A DNA stretch of 64,000 bases from Hydrogeniiclostridium mannosilyticum (GCF_003268275.1 NZ_QLYR01000001.1:372001-436000); one strand, 5' to 3'. Positions 25,239-34,900 are shown, counted from the stretch's first letter. Numbers and translations are program-made. Notes: a model not told the origin generated them from the sequence alone.

Positions 25239-25724
25239 TTACCGCCTTTTCTTTTTCCCCTTCAGAAAATCCCGTATGCGCGGAGGGCCCGCTATAATAT
25301 ACACCACACTGAGCAAAGAAAAGACCAAAAACAAAACAAAAGCCCAGGGGCGGCTCAAAAACCAGCTCCAAATAACCGGGTACACCGTTGCATCTCCAAA
25401 CAAACAGACTGCCACCCCCACGGCAAAAACAGCGCACACCAATACCGCGCCGGCCGCCATATCCTTTGCATGTTTAATGAGCGGGTGGTACTCCTTCGCC
25501 GTTTTGTCGCAAAGGCGTTCTATTGCCGTATTGACCATTTCTGCCATCATCACCAGTGCAAATGTCAAAAACAAAACCGCATATTCAACACGTGACAGCT
25601 GAAAAAACAACGAAAAAGCAGAAACATACAGCAGCGCCACCGTATGAATCCGCATATTCCGCTCATGACTTATACAATATGCAATTCCCTGAAAGGCATA
25701 TAAAAAGCCTTTTAAAAAGCGCAA
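25239..25724 (-). CDS. Diacylglycerol/undecaprenol kinase (DgkA family)
   Basis: A 161-residue membrane protein of the DgkA family with AEMVNTAIERLCD (61-73, catalytic Glu) and HAKDMAAGAV (85-94). The Gram-positive enzyme phosphorylates undecaprenol to recycle the cell-wall lipid carrier. It has the usual three helices plus an extra C-terminal hydrophobic pair (PWAFVLFLVFSLLSVVYII). TTG start at 25724, right after ybeY, with GAGGAG upstream. Confidence 0.92.
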   Translation of the reverse strand: MRFLKGFLYAFQGIAYCISHERNMRIHTVALLYVSAFSLFFQLSRVEYAVLFLTFALVMMAEMVNTAIERLCDKTAKEYHPLIKHAKDMAAGAVLVCAVFAVGVAVCLFGDATVYPVIWSWFLSRPWAFVLFLVFSLLSVVYIIAGPPRIRDFLKGKKKRR

Positions 25725-25727
25725 GCC

Positions 25728-26234
25728 CTACTCCTCGTCTTCCAGCACATAGCTGCTGGTACCCGGCAGCCCCAGCTGGGTCATTACCCATTCTTCCTTT
25801 TCCCGCATACGAACGCGGTCCATCCCGGATTTTTCATGGTCGTAGCCCAGCAGGTGCAGCATGGAATGCGCCGTTAAATAGCCGACCTCACGCTCCAAGC
25901 TGTGCCCATAGCGCCGCGCCTGCTCAACCGCCTTTTCCATGGAGATAACAATATCGCCCAAAATCTTAGCCCCAGTGGCATGATTCTCATCATAAACGCC
26001 GTTTTCACCCATGGGGAACGAGAGAACATCTGTCGGCGCATCCTTTCCCCTGTACTGGCGGTTCAACTCATGAATCTGCTCATTATCCACAAAGGTTACG
26101 CTGATCTCCGCCGAATAGCGAAAGCCTTCCAGCTTCAGCACCGCATTGCAGCAACGTCTGACCAGCATCCTCAGCCCTGTGGGAATTTTAACGGCCTTCT
26201 GCTTATTGTCGATAATCACTCTGATTTTTTCCAT
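25728..26234 (-). CDS. ybeY: Endoribonuclease YbeY / rRNA maturation factor
   Basis: About 168 residues with the zinc motif H123-x3-H127-x5-H133 (AHSMLHLLGYDHE). PTDVLSFP is the other family signature. YbeY takes part in 16S rRNA 3'-end maturation and 70S quality control. I take ATG at 26234 (MEKIRVIIDN), with GGAAAGG upstream; the longer frame to 26306 runs through a hairpin and has no ribosome binding site. Confidence 0.95.
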   Translation of the reverse strand: MEKIRVIIDNKQKAVKIPTGLRMLVRRCCNAVLKLEGFRYSAEISVTFVDNEQIHELNRQYRGKDAPTDVLSFPMGENGVYDENHATGAKILGDIVISMEKAVEQARRYGHSLEREVGYLTAHSMLHLLGYDHEKSGMDRVRMREKEEWVMTQLGLPGTSSYVLEDEE

Positions 26235-26625
26235 TCTTTTACCAACCCTTTCCAAGACCCACCCTTCCCATACTAATAATGGGAAGGCGGCAATCTTAAA
26301 TTTCATGCTCTCTGCAAAATTCGATTATTCCAACCGAAGCGTGCTGTTTTGCGCAAAAACACGCAACCGGCTAAACCCAGCGAACGCCACTCAAAAATCA
26401 ATTTTCTAATTCCGACTGCCCTGCACCGGCAGATTAAATGTTAATTCTTTCACGTTCTTTTTTATTATATGTCTTTTTTGTCCGCTTTGTCTAGTATTTT
26501 TTATAAATTCGGTTAAAATACCACAAAATTTAAAATTATAAAAAGGCCAGTATAGCCAGATTTATCGTACCAGGCATGGATGACATTCGACAAAATCCCC
26601 TAGCAAAATCAGCGTTTAACGGCTG
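26235..26625 (-). other. 391-base intergenic region upstream of ybeY
   Basis: Contains a hairpin CCTTCCCAT/ATGGGAAGG at 26263-26287 just upstream of the ybeY ribosome binding site, a long untranslated leader and the ybeY promoter. AT-rich near 26450-26540. No coding sequence seen. Confidence 0.6.
26464..26493 (-). promoter_or_regulatory. Promoter of the ybeY-dgk-era-recO unit
   Basis: TAGACA and TATAAT with an 18-base spacer on the minus strand; leader of about 220 bases. Confidence 0.6.
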
Positions 26626-27360
26626 TCAGCGCGTAAACTCAAACAATGCAATCCCCACCGCCATTAACAGGTTCAAGGAGTCAATCTTATTACTATGGCG
26701 GATGAAAACGCTTTTACCGACCTCAAGGTAGGCATCGTCCAGTCCAGAGGCCTCATTGCCGAAAATGAGAGAAAACAAACCGTCTTGAGCGCGCTCCAGG
26801 CGGCTGAGATCTGTGGCGCCCTTGAGCATAAACGGGTAGAAGCTGCGTTTTTCATTATGATAAATATTATAATATGCCCCAAAATCCTGGAAATATTGGA
26901 TATGAACCTGAAAGAGCGCCCCCATAGAGGCCCTGGCAACCTTGGGGTGGAACACGTCCACCCCCTGGCCAACAATGGCAATTTCGGTTACGCCAAAGCC
27001 CAGGCAGGTTCTGATGATTGTTCCTGCATTTCCCATATCGCTTGGATTCACCAACACGATATGGTTGGCCTTCTCATTCAGGCATGCGGCATATTTTTTA
27101 AAAACACCGGCGACCATGCAGTTCTCTTTATCACTGATCCGCGCAATCGCCTTATCTCCATTTTCAATCGGGATCTGGTTTTCCGCGCATAGCCTTGTCA
27201 CCAACTCACGTTCAGAAACGCTTGTCAAGTTTGAATGCAGCAGAACCTTCAAGGCCTGGCCGGGCTGGTTTTTCAGCAGCTCAACCGTTGGAAACGCCCC
27301 CAGCGTGTAGGAGTATTCCATTTTCTTCTGATATTTTTTCAGCGGAACATCCCTATTCAT
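26626..27360 (-). CDS. TrmH/SpoU family RNA 2'-O-methyltransferase
   Basis: A 244-residue SPOUT methyltransferase. The three SpoU motifs are present: NPSDMGNAGTIIRTCLGFG, SLIFGNEASGLDD and NKIDSLNLLMAVGIALFE. An N-terminal substrate-recognition segment (1-85) precedes the knot. The family methylates ribose in tRNA or 23S rRNA; the target cannot be assigned. It is divergent from phoH. Confidence 0.88.
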   Translation of the reverse strand: MNRDVPLKKYQKKMEYSYTLGAFPTVELLKNQPGQALKVLLHSNLTSVSERELVTRLCAENQIPIENGDKAIARISDKENCMVAGVFKKYAACLNEKANHIVLVNPSDMGNAGTIIRTCLGFGVTEIAIVGQGVDVFHPKVARASMGALFQVHIQYFQDFGAYYNIYHNEKRSFYPFMLKGATDLSRLERAQDGLFSLIFGNEASGLDDAYLEVGKSVFIRHSNKIDSLNLLMAVGIALFEFTR

Positions 27361-27470
27361 TTTATCCTCCTAATTTCAAAGCCCTACAGCAAAATTACAC
27401 TTCATTCAGCTTGCGGGACTAAATTAAAATGGGCCCGGCAATAAAAATATTTCTTGTGCAAGGGGCCTCC

Positions 27471-27592
27471 GGTTTGTTGCCATTATAACACAGATGCCAG
27501 CTTTGGCTCCAGTGCGAATACAGTAAACCGCAAATAAAATTCCGTCTGCCGCTTTATTAATAAAAACAGCCGTGCTATAATAACAACAAACC
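27471..27592. promoter_or_regulatory. Divergent promoter pair with near-identical -10/initial transcribed sequence
   Basis: Minus strand at 27491-27471 reads GTGTTATAATGGCAACAAAC(C); plus strand at 27572-27592 reads GTGCTATAATAACAACAAAC(C). They agree at 18 of 21 positions and each holds a TATAAT. They point away from each other toward the TrmH-type gene and phoH, with leaders of roughly 110-120 bases. No strong -35 on either side. The rest of 27361-27692 holds no gene. Confidence 0.55.
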
Positions 27593-27692
27593 TCTGGGCT
27601 GTAATAGCCGCTCAGCGGGGTACGCATTGGAGTTCGCAGCTTGCAGCATGTCAAAAACCTTACCCTACTAAAAGAAAGCGAGGTCGTTCTTT

Positions 27693-28709
27693 TTGCAGAC
27701 AGGAACCGTTGAATTTACCTCTATATCTCAGCAGCTCAGCGTTTTTGGAACCTATGATGTCAATGTAAAAGCCATTGAAACTGCATTTTCAGTAAATATA
27801 AATGCGCGTGATTCCGTAATTGAAGTGAAGGGAGAGACAACCGACAGCGTAAAGCTGGCGGTGGACACGCTGGAGGCGCTTAAAAAGCTGTCTGACAACG
27901 GCGAAAATATAAACGAGTCGACCGTATGCCGCATCATAGACCTCGCCCGCTACGGCGGTATGGACGACACGCTCAAGGCCATGACAAACGTCGTCGCCAT
28001 TACGCATAAGGGCCAGCCGATTAAATGCAAGACTATCGGACAAAAGAATTATGTGAAGGCCTTGCAGGAGAATACCGTCGCCATCTGCATCGGCCCGGCG
28101 GGCACCGGTAAAACCTATTTAGCTGTAGCGGCGGCGGTTTCTGCACTGCGCCGGAAGGAAGTGGACCGCATCATTATGAGCCGCCCCGCTATTGAGGCTG
28201 GCGAGGAGCGCCTCGGCTTTTTGCCCGGCGACCTCCAGAGCAAGGTGGACCCCTATCTGCGGCCGCTGTATGATGCCCTGGACGAAATTTTGGGGCATGA
28301 ACAGGTACAGCGCTACATGGAAAACCGCGTAATCGAAATAGCTCCGCTGGCCTACATGCGCGGCCGCACCTTAAACTCCGCGATAGTCATTATAGATGAG
28401 GCGCAAAACGCCTCGCTGCCAACGCTGAAAATGGCGTTGACCCGGCTCGGAGAGGGTTCAAAAATTATTCTTACCGGCGACGTCACACAGATTGACCTGC
28501 CAAGGCAGAGCAATTCCGGGCTGGAGCGCTGTGCCTCCCTGCTGAAAGGAATCGATGGAATCGCGGTTATTCACTTAAATAACCGCGATGTTGTCCGCCA
28601 CCGCCTGGTGCGGGAAATTGTCAAGGCTTTCGAAAAGGACGAGGAAAAACAAACCGGCCACCGGGAGAAATCTGTCCGTCTCCATTATCCCGGTAAACAG
28701 GGCGGTTGA
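27693..28709 (+). CDS. PhoH-like ATPase
   Basis: A 338-residue PhoH family protein. An N-terminal KH-like segment (1-85) precedes the P-loop ATPase, with Walker A GPAGTGKT (about 133-140) and VIIDEAQNA as Walker B, then LTGDVTQIDLP and the NNRDVVRH arginine region. PhoH proteins are RNA-related helicase-like ATPases. TTG start with GAGGTCG in front. In many Firmicutes phoH heads the ybeY-dgk-era operon; here it is on the other strand 1.4 kb away. Confidence 0.92.
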   Translation: MQTGTVEFTSISQQLSVFGTYDVNVKAIETAFSVNINARDSVIEVKGETTDSVKLAVDTLEALKKLSDNGENINESTVCRIIDLARYGGMDDTLKAMTNVVAITHKGQPIKCKTIGQKNYVKALQENTVAICIGPAGTGKTYLAVAAAVSALRRKEVDRIIMSRPAIEAGEERLGFLPGDLQSKVDPYLRPLYDALDEILGHEQVQRYMENRVIEIAPLAYMRGRTLNSAIVIIDEAQNASLPTLKMALTRLGEGSKIILTGDVTQIDLPRQSNSGLERCASLLKGIDGIAVIHLNNRDVVRHRLVREIVKAFEKDEEKQTGHREKSVRLHYPGKQGG

Positions 28710-28785
28710 GGCCTCGCTGCCGTCCGATATTAACCGCCACTGAAAAAGCGCCGTTCACTCCGCATAATGCTTTAACTTTGTTCCA

Positions 28786-28816
28786 GGCTGCCCTGCGCGG
28801 GCGGCCTTTTATTTTA
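28786..28816 (+). terminator. Terminator of phoH
   Basis: GGCTGCCC and GGGCGGCC pair over a TGCGC loop (one G-U), followed by TTTTATTTTA. Confidence 0.7.
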
Positions 28817-28899
28817 GGCCTGCGGGTAAAATGTGGCTTTCCGCCATTTTCTGAGACCCGGAAAATCGAAACCGTCATACGCCAAGCCTTCCCCTCCGA

Positions 28900-28943
28900 A
28901 CAAAATAAAAGACGGGCTTAAAAAAGCCCGTCTTTTATTTTGT
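28900..28943. terminator. Bidirectional terminator
   Basis: A long near-perfect stem, AAAATAAAAGACGGGCTT and its complement, between phoH and the convergent minus-strand gene. The stop codon of that gene lies inside the stem. Confidence 0.85.
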
Positions 28944-29864
28944 AAAAAAGGCCTTGAGATTTTGCGCCGCTGTCTCGATCGCAAGTGAATCCAGCCTGCT
29001 GAGGTCCAAATATTCAATTTCGCCAAAACGGGCCTGGTAAAAGGCCAGTCTTTCCACGCGGAGCTCCCCAAGGGCATGTGCAGGCCGGGCTTGTCCACAG
29101 TCCAGCAAATAAAGCAAATAGCCGCTCACAGCCTGCGCAATCTCCCGCCAGCGGTACCCGTATGTCTGGGAGGTTTTCATGTAATAGAGTGTCCCGTCCA
29201 GGTAAAAGCTCACCCCGGCCCCGCCCAGTTCGTCCGACAAGCGACCGAGGCTTGGCCTGAACACCGCCCTGCTTTTCCCCCCAGCCAGCCCAGACTGGAT
29301 AAACACATGGTTAAACACGCCGCACAGACGCTCCAGGTCAGTGACAAGCTCACGCTGTTCCCGGGCCTTTAGGTAAGCCGGGATGTTTTTAGGCCATACG
29401 TCCTGATATAACCCCGACAGCTGCTCCAGCTTAGATAAATAATAACAAGCGGGTAAGATTTTTTCTATGCTCTCTCCCCCCTTGACAAACCGTTCCACTT
29501 TTAGAACCGACGCGGTGAAAAAATCTTTCAGCTGCTGTTTAACCACCTCCGCGCTGCCGAGCTTTTCCGTCGCCAGCTCCAACCCCTTGAAGGCCAACGG
29601 AAACGATAAAACCGCCCTTTTACCGCGCTCAACTGCTCTCGCAACCATAACCTCCGCCAAATTGGTAAACGCCGTCCCTACAAAGGCCACATCCCTTCGC
29701 TCCAGGGCTTGAGCGGCAGGCGCCCTTAATTGATATTCTTTGGAAAATGCCTTATGGCCGGATGCCGTATAAAATTGCTTTGGCTCCGGCAGGAAAGACC
29801 TGAGTATTTCCTGGAAAGCCCGCTCTCTTTCTCCGCAGCCCTTCAGCAAGCCGCTAAGCGACAT
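28935..29864 (-). CDS. Unknown protein with a possible degenerate PD-(D/E)XK-like core
   Basis: About 309 residues, no signal peptide or membrane helix. The C-terminal third contains YLDGTLYYMKTSQTYGYRWR (about 219-238), AQAVSGYLLYLL and AFYQARFGEIEYLDL. This order resembles uncharacterised proteins with a DDTLIDIKTT-type core, a following helix and an IYFARYG-type strand. Here the acidic residue before the lysine is Tyr-Met, so catalysis may be lost. An N-terminal block (KGGESIEKILPACYYLSKLE) is helical. The start at 29864 has GGGAGG eight bases upstream. It is divergent from an XRE regulator and has its own promoter (29951-29979). Function unknown; similarity judged by eye. Confidence 0.6.
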   Translation of the reverse strand: MSLSGLLKGCGERERAFQEILRSFLPEPKQFYTASGHKAFSKEYQLRAPAAQALERRDVAFVGTAFTNLAEVMVARAVERGKRAVLSFPLAFKGLELATEKLGSAEVVKQQLKDFFTASVLKVERFVKGGESIEKILPACYYLSKLEQLSGLYQDVWPKNIPAYLKAREQRELVTDLERLCGVFNHVFIQSGLAGGKSRAVFRPSLGRLSDELGGAGVSFYLDGTLYYMKTSQTYGYRWREIAQAVSGYLLYLLDCGQARPAHALGELRVERLAFYQARFGEIEYLDLSRLDSLAIETAAQNLKAFFTK

Positions 29865-29950
29865 CTCCTGTTCCTCCCTTACTCCATGCGTTTTCTTCTG
29901 CGGCAAATATGTTCCTTTACCGTATTAAACCATTAACATAAGCAAATAAT

Positions 29951-29979
29951 AGTATAGCACAGCCGCGCTTATTTGACAA
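29951..29979 (-). promoter_or_regulatory. Promoter of the 28935-29864 gene
   Basis: TTGTCA and TATACT with a 17-base spacer on the minus strand. It lies in the short divergent region shared with the XRE regulator, which could bind here. Confidence 0.65.
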
Positions 29980-30049
29980 CAAATGTATTCATTGCTCTTT
30001 CTATTTTTTATTACAATAATCTTTAGAATCAGAGTCAGGAGATTATACC

Positions 30050-30298
30050 ATGCTGGATGCGGAAATTGTCGGATATGTCATTCAACATCTGAGGGAGCAA
30101 AAGCGGCTGTCTCAAGAGGTTCTCAGCAGTTTCGCCGGCATTGGCCGCACGCATTTGAGCGCTATTGAGCGCGGGCAGCGCAAACCCACCCTTGAGACTT
30201 TTTTCCGCATTAGCGAGGCTCTTGATATGAAGGCCAGTGACCTGATGGCACAGGTCGAGGCGGAAATGGAATCCCGTGAAAAAAATAAACGCAGCTAG
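30050..30298 (+). CDS. XRE family helix-turn-helix regulator
   Basis: An 82-residue Cro/CI-type protein. The HTH spans about 11-65 with LSQEVLSSFAGIGRTHLSAI and the ERGQRKPTLETFFRISEAL block that defines the family. The acidic-basic tail (EAEMESREKNKRS) has no ligand domain. CAGGAGA precedes the ATG. It probably regulates itself and perhaps its divergent neighbour at 28935-29864. Confidence 0.9.
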   Translation: MLDAEIVGYVIQHLREQKRLSQEVLSSFAGIGRTHLSAIERGQRKPTLETFFRISEALDMKASDLMAQVEAEMESREKNKRS

Positions 30299-30320
30299 AG
30301 AACAAGCTGCGTTTTTGTTT
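30287..30320. terminator. Bidirectional terminator between XRE gene and small ORF
   Basis: AAACGCAGCT and AGCTGCGTTT flank an 8-base loop; T-rich tracts lie on both sides (TTTTGTTTT on plus, ATTTTTTTC on minus). Confidence 0.8.
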
Positions 30321-30457
30321 TATTGCTGCTCTGGTTTTGATTTTTCACATGCTAGTAAGATCATTTCTCGTCCGCTTTCTTCTTGAAAGCGGCGTTCTGT
30401 CTCAAGCAGCTTCTCCAGCTCGGCAGCAGAAAGCTCTGAAAAAATATAATCCTCCAT
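30320..30457 (-). CDS. Small 45-residue acidic protein
   Basis: ATG at 30457 is preceded by GAGGTGAGAAC, a strong ribosome binding site. The product starts MEDYIFSELSAAELEKLLET, is mostly helical and acidic, and ends EKSKPEQQ. A bidirectional terminator follows the stop. No family recognised with certainty; short proteins with an ELEKLL helix are common in clostridial genomes. Confidence 0.65.
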   Translation of the reverse strand: MEDYIFSELSAAELEKLLETERRFQEESGREMILLACEKSKPEQQ

Positions 30458-30697
30458 GTTCTCACCTCATCCATATTATTCCGCAAATCGCGTCTTTTAT
30501 TCGTCCATAAAGGTCCTGCTTGAATGGTCTGTACTTTAGAACTTGTACAAAAAACTCCAATTAAAAACAATAAAATCCAATCCTTTCAACCCTTTTTAAA
30601 GTATAGTAAAAAAAGGTTTTCTTATTTATATCATCAGGATTTTTTGAGAAAAACGCCCTGATTACAGGTCAGTTTTATCACACAGGAGGAAATTTAC

Positions 30698-31816
30698 ATG
30701 AACATCCGCGAAAACACGCTCGCTGTACTTCATTATGAACCCTACGAGCGGCTCCCCATCCTTCATTTTGGCTATTGGGCTGAGACGTTGGAAAAATGGG
30801 CTGAGGAAGGCCATATCACCTGGGAAGAGGCCAAAAATTGGGCCGACGGCAACGCTGCCGACCTCTCTATTGCTAAAAAGCTTGGTTTTGACGCAAACTG
30901 GTCCACCTGCTTTGGCGGAAACAGCGCCTTACGTCCCGGTTTTGAACCCAAAGTTTTAGAGGAGCTGCCCAACGGCCTACAAAAAGTGGTTAATCATGAG
31001 GGCGTTATTGAACTGGTAAAGCCGCATGTTGCCTCCATTCCCTCTGAGGTTGACCACCTGCTTAAGGATCGCGCCAGCTATGAAGAACACTATAAGCCCC
31101 GCCTGCAATACAGCGATGAGCGTATTGATTTTAATTATCTCGAAACGCTGAAGAACCGTGAGCACTCCGAAAATATGCTCGGCATCCATATTGGCAGCTT
31201 GTTCGGCAATATCCGCAATTGGTGCGGTGTGGAAGGGATTTCCTACCTCTACGCCGATGACGAGGAACTTTACAAGGAGATTATTGACGACAATGCCAAC
31301 CTCTGCTATCAGGTTGCTGAAAATATTCTGAAAACCGGCGTACACTTTGACTTTGCCCACTTCTGGGAGGATATTTGCTTTAAAAACGGTCCGCTGGTCA
31401 TCCCCTCTGTGTTTGAGGAATTGGTTGGCCCCCACTACAAGCGCATTACCGGCCTTCTCAAGAACTATGGTGTTGACATTGTTTCTCTGGACTGCGACGG
31501 TATGATCGACAGCCTGATTCCAATCTGGTTTGAAAACGGCGTCAATACGATGTTCCCGATTGAGGTCGGCACCTGGAACGCCAGCATTGCTCCTTGGCGT
31601 GAAAAATATGGCAAGGGCCTGCGTGGCGTTGGGGGCATGAACAAAACGGTTTTTGCCAAGGACTTTGAGGCAATTGACGAGGAAATCGAACGCCTGCGTC
31701 CGCTGGTCGCACTTGGCGGCTATATTCCCTGCCCGGATCATCGAATTGCGCCGGATGCCAAATGGGAAAACGTTCAGTACTATTGCAAACGCATGCATGA
31801 AGTTTTTACCAAATAA
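30698..31816 (+). CDS. Uroporphyrinogen decarboxylase (URO-D) family protein
   Basis: A 372-residue TIM-barrel protein of the URO-D superfamily: HYEPYERLPILHFGYW near the N-terminus, FDFAHFWEDICFKNGPLVIP in the middle and GGYIPCPDHRIAPDAKW at the end. In this branch (MtaA/CmuA-like) members are corrinoid- or methyl-transfer enzymes, or unknown enzymes near sugar genes, rather than haem enzymes; no haem gene is nearby. The CPDHRI histidine/cysteine pair could bind zinc. ACAGGAGG precedes the ATG and a terminator follows. It stands alone. Substrate unknown. Confidence 0.78.
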   Translation: MNIRENTLAVLHYEPYERLPILHFGYWAETLEKWAEEGHITWEEAKNWADGNAADLSIAKKLGFDANWSTCFGGNSALRPGFEPKVLEELPNGLQKVVNHEGVIELVKPHVASIPSEVDHLLKDRASYEEHYKPRLQYSDERIDFNYLETLKNREHSENMLGIHIGSLFGNIRNWCGVEGISYLYADDEELYKEIIDDNANLCYQVAENILKTGVHFDFAHFWEDICFKNGPLVIPSVFEELVGPHYKRITGLLKNYGVDIVSLDCDGMIDSLIPIWFENGVNTMFPIEVGTWNASIAPWREKYGKGLRGVGGMNKTVFAKDFEAIDEEIERLRPLVALGGYIPCPDHRIAPDAKWENVQYYCKRMHEVFTK

Positions 31817-31825
31817 ATTGGTCTT

Positions 31826-31868
31826 AAAAGCCCGCCGGAGCGCATACTCTCCGGCGGGCTTTTTTGCT
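31826..31868 (+). terminator. Terminator of the URO-D-like gene
   Basis: AAAAGCCCGCCGGAG pairs with CTCCGGCGGGCTTTT, followed by more T residues. Confidence 0.9.
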
Positions 31869-31938
31869 TTAGCACAGGAACCCCTCTGAAGTGGACAAAG
31901 GGGTAAAACACTCGTTAAAACTAGCGGTTTTACAAATA

Positions 31939-31990
31939 AAATAACAACAAGCGGGGTGTGCCTGAAGGCACACCCCGCTTGTTGTTATTT
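31939..31990 (-). terminator. Terminator of ileS
   Basis: A perfect 24-bp stem with a TGAA loop, an unusually long terminator. On the minus strand it ends in GTTGTTATTTTATTTG and begins five bases after the ileS stop. Confidence 0.85.
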
Positions 31991-31994
31991 AGAG

Positions 31995-34900
31995 TCAGCA
32001 GACCTTTACGCCAAAGGTTGTTTTCTCGCCATTCACATTCCATTCCATGGTAAAGCCGTCCATCTCACCATAGCAAACAGCATCCGCCAATACGTCATGC
32101 TGAATGGAAGCCTGATACTTTCTCATAATCTCCGCTACCCGCTCGCTTCCCTGCTGGTAAACGATGATATGGTCCATCACATTGAAATCCGCCTCTTTGC
32201 GCATGGATTGTATTTTACTGATAATCTCGCGTTCAAAGCCCTCTTCGACCAATTCTGGGGTCAGACGGGTGTCGAGCACAACCGTGATGCCGCGGTCTGT
32301 CATAGAAGCAAAATCCTTTGACGGCGCGGTTTCAACCAGCAGGTCCTCTTCGGCCAGACGGATGTCGCCGTCGGAAAGGGCCAGCGTAATAAAGCCTTTT
32401 TCATCCAATTCCTTTTTTGCCGCATTTCCGTTCAGTTCACTGAGCTTTGTACGGATCTCGCCGATTTTTTTGCCGTACTTTTGCCCTAGCGTTCTCAGCT
32501 GCGGTTTAAAAATATAAGAGGTAAATGCGGACAAGTCCTCTGTAAAGCTGAACTTTTTAATATTGAGCTCGTCTGTGACAATTTCCCTGTAGAGGCCGTC
32601 AAGCTTATGATGCTCTGCGTGAACAAAAATCTCTGCCAGCGGCTGGCGGTTTTTCAGGCTGGCTGCGTTCCGAACCGCACGGCCCAGCGTCACAATCTGC
32701 AGCACCTCATCCATGTTGGCCTCCAGCTCCGCATTCTTGAATTTATCGTCCGCTACCGGGTAGCTGCAAAGATGCACGCTTTCCGGCGCAGAAGAATCGA
32801 TGCTGCAAACCAGATTGCGGTAAATCTCCTCACTCATGAAGGGGATCATCGGCGCTGCGAGCTTTGCTACCGTAACCAGCGCAGTATAAAGCGTCATATA
32901 CGCGCACACCTTGTCATCCGTCATCCCTTGAACCCAGAAGCGCTCCCGGTTGCGCCGCACATACCAGTTACTCAGCTCATCCACAAAATCCTGCAAGCAG
33001 CGGGCCGCCTCTGGGATCCGGTAGTTGCTCAGGTGTCCGTCCAGCTCCGTAATCAGGCTATTCAGTTTAGAGAGCAACCAGCGGTCCATGACCGTCAGCT
33101 TTTCCGCCTCCAACGAATACTTCGTCGCGTCAAATTCATCGATATTGGCATAGAGCACAAAGAACGCATAGGTATTCCACAGTGTGGAAAGAAACTTCCG
33201 CTGCCCTTCCAAAACGGCTTTCGCGTGGAAGCGGTTCGGCAGCCACGGTGCGGAGTTGCTGTAGAAATACCAACGGATTGCATCTGCGCCATAAGTTTCC
33301 AGCGCCTCGAAGGGGTCAACCGCGTTGCCCTTCGACTTTGACATTTTCTGTCCGTTTTCATCCTGCACATGTCCCAGCACAATGACATTACGGAAAGGCG
33401 CCTTGTTGAAAAGCAGCGTCGAAATCGCCATCAGCGAATAAAACCAGCCCCTTGTCTGGTCAACGGCTTCAGAGATAAAATCGGCCGGAAATTGCTTTTC
33501 AAATAACTCCTTATTCTCAAAGGGATAATGATGCTGAGCGAACGGCATGGAGCCGGAATCGAACCAGCAGTCAATGACCTCCGGCACACGCTTCATCTGC
33601 TTGCCGCACACCGGGCAGGTGATGGTCACTGCATCCACATAAGGGCGGTGCAGCTCAATATCATCCGGACAGTTGGGCGACATCTCCTTGAGCTCCGCGA
33701 TGCTGCCGACCGCATGGCGATGCCCGCACGCGCACTCCCAGACATTGAGCGGCGTACCCCAATAGCGGTTACGGCTGACGGCCCAATCCTGCACATTCTC
33801 AAGCCAATCGCCAAAACGGCCCTTGCCAATGCTCTCCGGCATCCAATGAACCGTGTTGTTGTTGCGGATCAAGTCATCCTTGACCGCTGTCATTTTAATA
33901 TACCACGATTCACGGGCGTAGTAGATCAACGGAGTATCGCAGCGCCAGCAGAAAGGATAGCTGTGCTCAAACTTGGGGGCGGAGAAGAGAAGCCCCCGCT
34001 CATCCAAATTCTTCAGCACCTCCTTATCGGCATCCTTGCAAAAGACCCCGGGCCAGAGTGTTTCTTTCGTCATCTCGCCTTTGCCGTCCACCAGCTGTAC
34101 AAAGGGCAGGCCGTACTTGCGGCCGACCTTTGCGTCATCCTCGCCGAAGGCGGGAGCAATATGCACCACACCGGTACCATCCGTCAGTGTGACATAGCCG
34201 TCGCAGGTCACATACCAGCATTTTTCCTTGGGCTCAACAAAACGGAACAGCGGCTCATACTCCTTGTATTCCAGGTCCTTGCCCACAAAGGCCGCCAGAA
34301 CCTGCGCTTCCTCTCCTAAAACCGTGGGAACCAGCTGCTCGGCCATATAGTAAACCTCGCCCTTAAAGGCGACCTTCACATAAGCCTCATCCGGGTTCAC
34401 GCACAACGCCACATTGGACGGCAGCGTCCACGGGGTGGTCGTCCAGGCCAAAAAATACGCATCCTCGTCCTTCAGTTTAAACTTCGCTATTGCCGAACGT
34501 TCCTTGACATCCTTATACCCCTGCGCCACTTCATGACTGGAGAGCGGCGTCCCGCAGCGCGGGCAGTAGGGCACAATTTTAAAGCCCTTGTACAGCAGCC
34601 CTTTATCCCAAATGGTCTTCAGGGCCCACCACTCGGATTCAATAAAATGATTGTCATAGGTGACATAGGGGTTCTCCATATCCGCCCAGAAGCCGACGGT
34701 GCGGGAGAAATCCTCCCACATCCCCTTATATTTCCAAACACTTTCCTTGCACTTTTCAATGAAAGGCTCCAGGCCGTAGCCTTCAATCTGCTCTTTTCCA
34801 TTGATGTGCAGAAGCTTTTCCACCTCCAGCTCCACCGGCAGGCCATGGGTGTCCCAACCAGCCTTTCGCGGCACCTGGCAGCCCTTCATGGTTTGGTAGC

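Noticed and set aside
30977-31798. 273-codon minus-strand frame antisense to the URO-D-like gene
   Set aside because: The plus-strand gene has a ribosome binding site, a promoter-side gap and a terminator; the antisense frame has none.
32607-34319. Two long plus-strand frames antisense to ileS
   Set aside because: They lie wholly inside a full-length synthetase gene and show no family signatures.
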